A stretch of 13,295 bases of DNA from Nitrososphaerales archaeon TH526. Its GTDB lineage: Archaea; Thermoproteota; Nitrososphaeria; Nitrososphaerales; Nitrososphaeraceae. Positions within the stretch are counted from its first letter, which is position 1, and every line of letters starts with the position of its first letter. The notes beneath the pieces were generated by a model. It did not search any database. It had not been told where the DNA came from and saw nothing but the letters and a program-made list of their open reading frames with translations. Shown in pieces: positions 7,397 to 13,295 of the stretch. The translations under genes were made by a program, and so were the position numbers. The stretch spans positions 1-13,295 of the forward strand of contig JAATVR010000130.1 of assembly GCA_014523665.1 (NCBI GenBank), read 5' to 3'.

Positions 7397-8231
7397 CTAT
7401 CCTACTGGCGAAATCGAAATCATAACAGCGGCTGATGTTGTATTCCCTGTTGAATTTGATAGTTGGAGTTGTCTGATCATATCTAGATCAGGTCTCTTTT
7501 CTTCAGTTAAAGATTTCATTAGGGAGATGGATTCCGATGTCAGCTTAGTTGAAGGGACTGAAGGTGTAGGCGCAGAATAGCTGTTTGCATATTTAACATC
7601 AAGAATGACCACCGATTTTCGTGAGGCACAGTAGGGTGCATTCAGAAAATCTAGAAACTTTTGCTTGATATCAGCGACACTGGTAGGATAATAGAGAACT
7701 TTTATGTCAAGTTCGGTATTGGCAGTAAGATTTAATTTCTCCGCTAAGTCACGATTCTTTATACTAAATACAATTTTGTCCCAATGCTGCACGTTTTCAT
7801 TTGGACATATTCCAGTAGGTGGAGCCTCTCCACAATTCGCAATTATCTCCTTTATTGCGCCAGCGGTACCAGTTCCATTTTGTGCTGTTGTTGTAAATGC
7901 TCCCCTGCTCGTATCTGCATCGTCCTTAAGGATAGCTAGTTGTCCGTCGTAATCTCCGGTTGTTGGCACAAATATGTCTGAGACCAGAATATTTCGTCCT
8001 AGTGGGGTAAGTGCTAGATCATGCATCCTCTGAACATCAGCTGGGTCTTTAACATCATTGAATCCACCAGGAGGAGCGTCGGTTATGAGGATCAGTTATT
8101 TTTACCACTGGATCTGCTCACCACGGACTTGAAAAGTCTCCTGTCTGTCCAGGTCTAGGACCCAGGCTGTCACGCAATCGTGCCACTAATTTCATCATTA
8201 CCCAAGTCGCTTTTATTTTCGCATTAGACAT
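7397..8231 (-). pseudogene. von Willebrand A-like exported protein, broken by a stop and a frameshift
   Basis: The first reading frame starts at ATG 8231 (MSNAKIKATWVMMKL), runs through RLRDSLGPRPGQTGDFSSPW and hits a TGA at 8118-8120. The same frame resumes with ADPVVKI, then a frameshift near 8090-8100 moves into the long frame, which reads LILITDAPPGGFND and continues to 7397. LILITDAPP is a typical core strand and Asp turn of VWA domains. The following NILVSDIFVPTTGDY and GTGTAGAIKEIIANC match the later strands and last helix. The N-terminal MIDAS motif (D-x-S-x-S) is missing, so the 5' end is also lost. Residues after the VWA part resemble a beta-rich tail with LNLT and SNSTGNTT sequons, fitting an exported protein. 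The called frame from ATG 8026 alone would lack the domain core. A functional short product is unlikely. Confidence 0.7.
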
Positions 8232-8326
8232 CTCTTAGTACTAACTTGCAATTATTCCCCAGAGTATCCGTTGATTACATTATATCACTATTGAAGGTTT
8301 ATTCCCCTCTAGGACTGAAGTAGAGG

Positions 8327-9223
8327 CTATCTATTGCTACCTATTTGATACATCGGGTTCGCGGAGTAGTGCAACCAGATAGGCACTCTTAATTCTTTTC
8401 TATCGATATTCATGGAAAGGTTTTGATCAAGAAGTCGTTCTAATGGCTGATCCAGAGGGGGTTCCAATTTAGAATTCTTAATTTGAGACAGCAGTCGTCT
8501 GTTTCCTCTTTGAAAATTTTTTCCAGAAAAATGGATGAAATCCCGATAGCCTTCTCCCTGTAGTAAAAGCTTGCTTTTTAGATACTTTTCGTCAATCCGG
8601 TATTCGCTTGCAAACTGTAACATAAATCTGTTAGCAAGAGCTTCCTCAATGCATGCTTTAGAATTAAATACATTGACATAAATATTTGAAATATACGTTC
8701 CATAAAGAGAAGGGTTGTCTGATATGAGTTCCATCAGACTCGTTGCATTTTCCAAAAGGTAATGAAACAAGCAATGGACGTAGAGGTAGATCAAAGCACT
8801 TTTTACCAAGTCGTAATCAGTCAGATGAAGCGATAACCTATTCTTATCCCGTAAATCCGAAGCAATAGCAAGAATGCTATCGTATCTTAGGTGTATGCCC
8901 CATTTCTCCCTGGGCAAATAGTGATATGCTTGATACCAACAGCAAAAACTTTGTTCGAAATTCCTCGGGATAAGTCCAAAATCCTTTTTATTCAGATCAT
9001 TAACCATTTTACGTACAAATCTTAATCCATCTAATTGGTCCCATGTAGGAGATATTGTCTGCAGTATTCGATGACAACCAGAATGGAACCACTCAGGTGT
9101 TATTATCTCCACCATCGGATTGTATTGACGATCAAATGAAAATCCAGTCTCATTCCCGTTAGGGGATCCCTTAATTTCATATAGCATATCAACAGCATTA
9201 ATTATGCCCTCAATATACGACAT
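8327..9223 (-). CDS. 298-aa protein with degenerate HExxH-like motif
   Basis: A soluble, mostly helical protein that I cannot place in a named family. Residues 140-200 look like a zinc-metallopeptidase-type helix pair: LYVHCLFHYLLENATSLMEL (147-166) has His150 and His154 in H-x3-H spacing but Cys151 where the catalytic Glu of HExxH would be, and ACIEEALANRF (190-200) has Glu193 and Glu194 where a third ligand is usual. Metal binding is plausible; normal peptidase activity is doubtful. The N-terminal third is Trp/Tyr/Cys-rich (CCWYQAYHYLP, 94-104). There is no signal peptide. A GGTG site lies just before ATG 9223. The metalloprotease gene lies 86 bases upstream on the same strand, with T-tracts between them, so the two may be transcribed separately. 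Confidence 0.65.
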   Translation of the reverse strand: MSYIEGIINAVDMLYEIKGSPNGNETGFSFDRQYNPMVEIITPEWFHSGCHRILQTISPTWDQLDGLRFVRKMVNDLNKKDFGLIPRNFEQSFCCWYQAYHYLPREKWGIHLRYDSILAIASDLRDKNRLSLHLTDYDLVKSALIYLYVHCLFHYLLENATSLMELISDNPSLYGTYISNIYVNVFNSKACIEEALANRFMLQFASEYRIDEKYLKSKLLLQGEGYRDFIHFSGKNFQRGNRRLLSQIKNSKLEPPLDQPLERLLDQNLSMNIDRKELRVPIWLHYSANPMYQIGSNR

Positions 9224-9287
9224 TCACCTACAGCCCCAAATTAAATCCTGTGCTAATACGAATTTTAATGATAGCTATTAATATTCT

Positions 9288-9308
9288 AAAAAAAAGATTT
9301 CTAAAAAA
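9288..9308 (-). terminator. double oligo-T terminator after the metalloprotease
   Basis: On the minus strand, six T (9308-9303) come one base after the stop codon and eight more T follow (9295-9288). This fits archaeal intrinsic termination. Confidence 0.6.
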
Positions 9309-9309
9309 G

Positions 9310-10065
9310 TTAGGGATATATTATTTTTATAAATTCTTTGTCGCTTTTCGATAGTTCAGAATTGTCCCCGCCTATCGCCTGGTTATTGGTTGTCCATCTT
9401 GCAGGTATGGGGTAGAGCATTATGGAGTTCGGATCAAATGCAGTAAATTGCGTAATTGTCTTACTATAGCGCGCAAACAGATTATGATCCACTTGTTCTT
9501 TCGACCAATTATTAGGAGGGCCACCTAGCTCGGCGTATACTGCTTCCTTTTTCCAAGGTATATTTGCCGAAGGATTTTGATGCTCGTGTATGCTACCTAA
9601 AGCGTGACCAAATTCGTGTATAACTACTCTTGAATATTCTTTATCTGCTGATTCTTCAGTAAGCCATCCAAAATTCATCGTCGGTTCGTTGTGATCAATA
9701 GATATTGCATCCGTTCCTATGAAAGACCATGAACCGTCGCCCTCCTCAAATGCAATTCGTATGTCTGCATTGGTACCGGCGACAAAACTTAAGTTGATTC
9801 TAGCAAAACTTGACCAAGTTTTGGCATAACGCTTTACTTTTTTTTGGACTTTTCTTTCTCCATCCAAAAAAGCCACAGTTAATTTTTTCTTAGGCCATTT
9901 TTTTGCCGTTATTATTGCTAACCTCTGTCGATCTGGCAAAGATTCTAGCGCACTCATTACTGATTTCGCATCTCTCTCAGGGGCAGTATACTGCCATGGC
10001 TCCATGCCCTCTATAACCTTGTCTACACAAACACCAACGAGTTCGCCTTCATATTTTTCGGTCAT
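9310..10065 (-). CDS. astacin-like zinc metalloprotease
   Basis: This 251-aa protein has a complete metzincin active site, HEFGHALGSIHEHQNP, with ligands His150, His154 and His160 and catalytic Glu151. The Met-turn SIMLYP (214-219) with Tyr218 is the astacin-type arrangement. Upstream, KLTVAFLDG (61-69) and the ADIRIAF strand (100-106) fit the N-terminal half of a metzincin fold. The family cleaves peptide bonds, mostly in secreted proteins. The protein has no signal peptide and only about 60 residues before the catalytic domain, so it may act inside the cell or leave by a non-classical route. No Cys pair of eukaryotic astacins is present (the only Cys is Cys13). ATG 10065 lacks a Shine-Dalgarno site and is set by the domain start. 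The catalytic residues are intact. Confidence 0.9.
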   Translation of the reverse strand: MTEKYEGELVGVCVDKVIEGMEPWQYTAPERDAKSVMSALESLPDRQRLAIITAKKWPKKKLTVAFLDGERKVQKKVKRYAKTWSSFARINLSFVAGTNADIRIAFEEGDGSWSFIGTDAISIDHNEPTMNFGWLTEESADKEYSRVVIHEFGHALGSIHEHQNPSANIPWKKEAVYAELGGPPNNWSKEQVDHNLFARYSKTITQFTAFDPNSIMLYPIPARWTTNNQAIGGDNSELSKSDKEFIKIIYP

Positions 10066-10118
10066 GGCTAAGACGATTAATTATTGTTCTTAAGGGTTTT
10101 GGTCTGAATTGAACTTGG

Positions 10119-10130
10119 TATATTTTTATT
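10119..10130 (-). promoter_or_regulatory. TATA-like box of the metalloprotease gene
   Basis: On the minus strand the A/T-rich AATAAAAATATA lies about 60 bases upstream of ATG 10065. Transcription would start near 10097 and leave a leader of about 30 bases. Confidence 0.4.
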
Positions 10131-10481
10131 TGTAGTGTAATTATGAAAACGCGTGAGGAACTCGGCTATCTGGAGATTAGATGAGTATCATTTGGATATT
10201 CAGAATCTGAATTGAGTCATATCTCAGCGTTTTTCTTATTTTCTTGTTAAACTCAGCCGTGTCCCACTTATTCAATAAAGGAATACTACGTTATTTATAC
10301 GATATATATACCAAAGAAAGGGTTGACGAGTGATGCATGAAAGTTTAAGACAAACATTCTAACTGAATGCTACCGTGGCTCAGATCTCTCCTAGAGGCCG
10401 TGTAATAATAGCATCTGAAAATAATATGAATAGATTTTGATCTTTGAACATCAAATCTCTTAAACATTCCATATTGGTAAG
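10131..10481. other. intergenic region, weak dyad only
   Basis: No open frame worth calling was found. An imperfect inverted repeat (arms GATTTTGAT and ATCAAATC, 10433-10457) and a TATA-rich stretch near 10293-10310 are visible, with no gene downstream to explain them. Confidence 0.5.
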
Positions 10482-10489
10482 AAAAAAAA
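10482..10489 (-). terminator. oligo-T tract after copy B
   Basis: Eight T on the minus strand lie 35 bases past the stop of copy B, with an imperfect stem-loop just beyond. Confidence 0.5.
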
Positions 10490-10524
10490 GGATCAGGTAC
10501 GACTTGATTATCACATCAATATTC

Positions 10525-11100
10525 CTAACTTGATGTCATATTGCCTGCCGGGGTCATTGTCACGTTTGCAATTGGGCCTTGAGAAGTGGCGTTTTCATAG
10601 CTCTCTTTTATTTCATTGTCGGTGGCACGATCTTGAGAAATCAGGCCAGGCGCCGGTAATGGTTCTGCGTTTATAACAGCGTATCGAAGCCTAGCATCCT
10701 CAACTGGTGGTTCCGTGCATTTTATCACAAACCACCTAACAATAAACCAGTTTAAGATGTGCAACAATTGAAGGTCGGACTAAGAATATAATTTTTTCGG
10801 CGCCGAAAGATAGCTATCCTCCTGCTGCTTTTCGGCGAGCGTTACTTAGGCAGCGCCCCCTTAGTCACCACCTATTAGAGGATCGATAACACAGTCAAAA
10901 TCTGCATTAAATGGCATCTTTATAAAATAGCAGGAACCCCAAAAAATATTGAGGTGCACATTCTCCCCATAAAAGCAGCCTGCAGTTTCATTGCCCTTTA
11001 CAATTTTATTGAGACAGCGATACCTATTGGTACTTTCATTGGTTACTGGTAGCAGAACCGTTTCGTTGGGGGGCTGTCTAGTGTTCAATCCTAATCTCAT
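10525..11100 (-). pseudogene. decayed secreted-protein gene, copy B, split by a palindromic insert
   Basis: Two open frames make up this copy. The upstream one (11100-10861, 79 aa) starts at an ATG overlapping the tyrosinase 3' end by 23 bases; it has three N-x-S/T sequons, several Cys, and ends CVIDPLIGGD. The downstream one (10767-10525, 80 aa, TTG start) has WFVIKCTEP, DARLRY, LISQDRATDNEIKE and a sequon-rich tail (NAT, NVT, NMT). Both parts match copy A in order. Between DPLI and WF there are 138 bases here against 84 in copy A; the extra 54 bases are close to the size of the palindromic segment at 10792-10837. No signal peptide is left, so the 5' end is missing too. The downstream half keeps a complete, uninterrupted tail, unlike copy A. 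Its function is unknown. Confidence 0.65.
10792..10837. repeat. nested palindromic element, copy 2 of TTTCGGCGCCGAAA
   Basis: TTTCGGCGCCGAAA (10795-10808) repeats the palindrome at 653-666. It is followed directly by a perfect 10-bp palindrome GATAGCTATC (10809-10818) and then TTTCGGCG (10830-10837), which can pair with CGCCGAAA at 10801-10808 around a 21-base loop. The whole forms alternative hairpins within 46 bases and lies between the two halves of copy B. It could be a miniature inverted-repeat insertion. Confidence 0.75.
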
Positions 11101-12643
11101 GCATAAAACTCATTAGATGGGAGCCTAACGATGGCTCAATCATCTTGATCATTGGACTCTTACGACTTAAACTAATTTTAATGATTTCTAAGACTCTCAA
11201 CATATCATTAATTTCAGATTGTTCGTCAGGGTGAGAGTCGTTGTGATGGTGATGATGGTGGTGATGTTCAGGCCAATAAAGAGGTTTTGCAACTTTGACC
11301 CACTTCCCTGGTTTAAACCATTTGACTTCTTGATATTCGTAACGTTCAATCTCGCCAGGACTTACGGCTTCGTGTGCGCTAAACCAATCTTCTATCCTAT
11401 CATCAACCCATCCATGCAATCTCCAAAAAAGGGGGTTAACGTGAGATGAATAAAAGTCTCCAAGGTAATCATATTTTGGATCGTTCCATTTATCGTCAAA
11501 ATCAAATGAATCTCTTTCCAATGGCACCCCAGACCTTGGATCCCGAGGGATACTGGACCAACGCATATGCATTTGGTTATGAATCTCAAACTCAATTAAA
11601 TTGCCAAGAGCACCAAGTGATATGGTGGATAGGAACATTTTATTCTTAAATATTCTTTCAAGGCGTGACATTCCATAAGTGAAATACTCTGGATTCTTCA
11701 ACAGTTTCAATCGCCTGAAAAATGCAATATCGTCATCCTTACTCCCGGTTGGCACTAGGTACGCCGGCGGCACCATATTGCCTGATTTTGACAAATCGAG
11801 ATAATACACTTTCTTATCTACACTATTAGGATCATCCTTCTCTGAATAAAAAAACTGTGGCATGTCTGGTTCAGGTAATGATTTCCAGCCCTCGATAAAA
11901 GGAATACCCTGAGAATTGTATTCTTGGAGCATCATGGTGATCATCTTTCTATGCATAAAAAGAAAATCTTCTCCGGCACCATTACTCAGGTTAAGGTCCG
12001 CGTTCTCGTCGAATGGCGGCCGATCTAAGCCCCAGCCTAAATTCCTAATCTCCGTCTTACTTTCCTCATCCAAGTCATACCATATCCCTCGTATACGAAT
12101 CGTATGCCAAACAGCGTGCTTGAGCCGATGTGATTTAGATGCGAGCATAGCTAGGGCAGTTGGGATGATTGATACTTCTGAAATATCTCGTGGCTCAGGA
12201 AAATCCTGTTTAACTGCGATAAAATTTGCTCTCGTACCGCTCTGCGATAGTTGGTTTTCGGCAACATTACTTGTTCGAGTTATCACAACTGTTCCGGTCA
12301 ATGCTAAACGATAGCCTACATCTTTTTCCCAGGTGTGAGCTACAGAAGATGAAAACTCGTATGAATAATCAGAAATACTGGTCTTCTCACGCCCGACACC
12401 TTTTAATTCGAGAAGTGTGAGGGATGATACATTTTCAAGAATTCCATTAATGTCTACAAATAATTTTTCGGATGCCCCAGGTTCTGGCGGAAATGAGAGC
12501 GTCCCAGAAGCTGTGCCATCATCCTGTAGAATCAAAAATAGTTCCGCCTGGACAAATCTGCCAGCATTTGGATCTGACGTTAATAATCCGTCATGCAGAA
12601 AGCTACGATAGTCATAATATCCAGTAAGTGCGTCTCCTTCCAT
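11078..12643 (-). CDS. PvdP-like tyrosinase (type-3 copper protein) with His8 tract
   Basis: This 521-aa protein has an N-terminal beta-barrel domain (about 6-147; GYYDYRSF at 8-15, TWEKDVGYRLALTGTVV at 104-120, ANFIAVKQD at 139-147) followed by a tyrosinase domain. That order is the one found in PvdP, the bacterial tyrosinase that matures the pyoverdine chromophore, and in its relatives. Candidate copper-A ligands are His176 and His180 (LKHAVWH) and His231 (GAGEDFLFMHRKM). Candidate copper-B ligands are His355 and His359 (EIHNQMHMRW) and His410 (NPLFWRLHGWVDDRIEDW), with His401 nearby. Such enzymes hydroxylate phenols or oxidise catechols using oxygen. Eight consecutive His (460-467) follow, in a tail rich in His/Asp/Glu, which may supply copper. 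No signal peptide is seen. ATG 12643 lies about 29 bases past a TATA-like palindrome. No peptide-synthetase gene is nearby, so the substrate is unknown. Confidence 0.85.
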   Translation of the reverse strand: MEGDALTGYYDYRSFLHDGLLTSDPNAGRFVQAELFLILQDDGTASGTLSFPPEPGASEKLFVDINGILENVSSLTLLELKGVGREKTSISDYSYEFSSSVAHTWEKDVGYRLALTGTVVITRTSNVAENQLSQSGTRANFIAVKQDFPEPRDISEVSIIPTALAMLASKSHRLKHAVWHTIRIRGIWYDLDEESKTEIRNLGWGLDRPPFDENADLNLSNGAGEDFLFMHRKMITMMLQEYNSQGIPFIEGWKSLPEPDMPQFFYSEKDDPNSVDKKVYYLDLSKSGNMVPPAYLVPTGSKDDDIAFFRRLKLLKNPEYFTYGMSRLERIFKNKMFLSTISLGALGNLIEFEIHNQMHMRWSSIPRDPRSGVPLERDSFDFDDKWNDPKYDYLGDFYSSHVNPLFWRLHGWVDDRIEDWFSAHEAVSPGEIERYEYQEVKWFKPGKWVKVAKPLYWPEHHHHHHHHNDSHPDEQSEINDMLRVLEIIKISLSRKSPMIKMIEPSLGSHLMSFMHEIRIEH

Positions 12644-12655
12644 ACTTTCTGTTTA

Positions 12656-12677
12656 AAGACTGTATAGTCTTATAAGA
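12656..12677 (-). promoter_or_regulatory. TATA palindrome and operator-like dyad of the tyrosinase gene
   Basis: TCTTATAAGA (12668-12677) is a perfect palindrome containing a TATA-like core about 29 bases before ATG 12643, so the transcript is probably nearly leaderless. It overlaps AAGACTGTATAGTCTT (12656-12671), with 6-bp arms and a 4-base centre, placed between the TATA box and the start. A repressor bound there would block polymerase. The placement is strong; the regulator is unknown. Confidence 0.55.
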
Positions 12678-12748
12678 ATTATTCCTTGAAGATACCTACA
12701 GTGTGCCACTTTCTTCTTCTTAGATCTATTAGGAAGCCATTTCAGAAT

Positions 12749-13036
12749 TCAAAATAGAATTACAGAAACGAGCCTGCCTATAGACAGAATTTGCAAACCA
12801 ATGAACGCAGCTAAAGCAAATGGTTGTTCTCGGAAATCTGCCAAGTGTACAAAATAGCTCAGTGCTAGTAACGGTAATGCCGGATAATCATATCTGTGCT
12901 GGGGGCCATATTCAGTGGACATGTTCCTGTGAAAGGATCTCAGAAATATGAGTACTCTACTAAGCAAACAGCAGTTGCTGTGTCGCATGCCTCCAATTAT
13001 ATTGGCAAAAGGGACTAAGTCCCAAATGCACAGATT
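12749..13036 (-). pseudogene. fragment of a multi-pass membrane protein
   Basis: The frame is open from 13036 (after a stop at 13037-13039) to 12749. It reads DLVPFANIIGGM near the start and then STEYGPQHRYDYPALPLL, followed by two hydrophobic segments (LPLLALSYFVHLA and ALAAFIGLQILSIGRLVSV). This looks like the C-terminal end of an integral membrane protein, possibly a glycosyltransferase of the dolichyl-phosphate-mannose type. No convincing start exists: the ATG at 12988 lies in the middle and has no ribosome site. It is probably debris of a larger gene whose other parts were lost or shifted. Confidence 0.45.
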
Positions 13037-13126
13037 TCAAAACCTAATTGACAGCCACACAGCTAGTTCACATACATCCTATCAAAAAGGGAGTATCAGA
13101 TCAGTTGATACGCTTTTTTGGATCAA

Positions 13127-13294
13127 CTATCGTTTAATCACCATACCCCCCGGACGTTCGGTATGATAGGTTGCTAAAAATTCATTCCAGTTTTTATACT
13201 CCTTTGTCATGGATAGTATCATGTATTTATCTCTGTGTAGCTTGTATTTGTGTTGGTTTTCAGGAAACCACATAGTGAGTCCGTGGGAATATTC
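13127..13294 (-). CDS. C-terminal end of a clostripain-like (C11) protein, cut by the window edge
   Basis: The frame is open from the window edge to a TAG at 13127-13129 and gives 55 residues: HGLTMWFPENQ at the start, then DKYMILSMTKEYKNWNEFLA and a basic end. The pattern of a 'GLT/S-x-x-FP' strand, a Tyr-rich spacer and a W-x-x-FL helix resembles the C-terminus of clostripain-family cysteine peptidases. The catalytic His/Cys region would lie outside the window, so the assignment is tentative. The complete reading frame here shows that the gene is real even though its start is not visible. Confidence 0.5.
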   Translation of the reverse strand, partial: EYSHGLTMWFPENQHKYKLHRDKYMILSMTKEYKNWNEFLATYHTERPGGMVIKR

Positions 13295-13295
13295 A

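Noticed and set aside
11219..11449. Val/Met-rich plus-strand frame
   Set aside because: Antisense of the His8 tract and tyrosinase C-terminus.
11916..12611. Plus-strand frames of 64-132 aa
   Set aside because: Antisense shadows of the tyrosinase gene, whose domain signatures are continuous.

Overview
The window reads like a low-GC archaeal accessory region, most likely from an ammonia-oxidising member of the Nitrososphaerota (Thaumarchaeota). The organism is inferred: AT-rich TATA-like boxes lie about 25-30 nt before several starts, oligo-T tracts follow minus-strand genes, there are secreted Thr/Asn-rich proteins full of N-x-S/T sequons, and much of the sequence is non-coding or decayed. 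No rRNA, tRNA, transposase, integrase or CRISPR array was seen.

Layout. Bases 1-102 are a 27-bp tandem repeat that runs off the left edge. Bases 103-850 hold one doubtful small gene and several dyads, including a GC-rich 14-bp palindrome. The plus strand from 857 to 4134 is a tight two-gene operon: a transthyretin-like protein, then a large GMC flavoprotein with a ferredoxin-like Cys cluster and an extra C-terminal region of about 300 residues. From 4135 to 8231 the DNA is mostly gene debris: a fragment of a secreted-type protein, a Thr-rich exported protein with a 51-bp duplication, a frameshifted remnant (copy A), a possible CxxC microprotein, and a von Willebrand A-type gene broken by a stop and a frameshift.

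The right half is on the minus strand. In transcription order it has the C-terminal end of a clostripain-like protein at the window edge, a membrane-protein fragment, a PvdP-like tyrosinase with its own promoter and a dyad between TATA box and start, a second copy (B) of the decayed secreted protein interrupted by a palindromic insert, an astacin-like zinc metalloprotease, and a 298-aa protein with a degenerate HExxH-type motif.

The most distinctive content is oxidative and proteolytic: a type-3 copper tyrosinase of the pyoverdine-maturation type carrying eight consecutive histidines, a fused GMC oxidase with a TTL partner, and two zinc-protease-like genes. Whether they act together is unproven. 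The tyrosinase and the TTL-GMC pair could oxidise phenolic or alcohol groups on a peptide, metabolite or surface polymer. The repeated decay of secreted-protein genes and the two identical 16-bp palindromic sites near the borders suggest a recombination-prone island.
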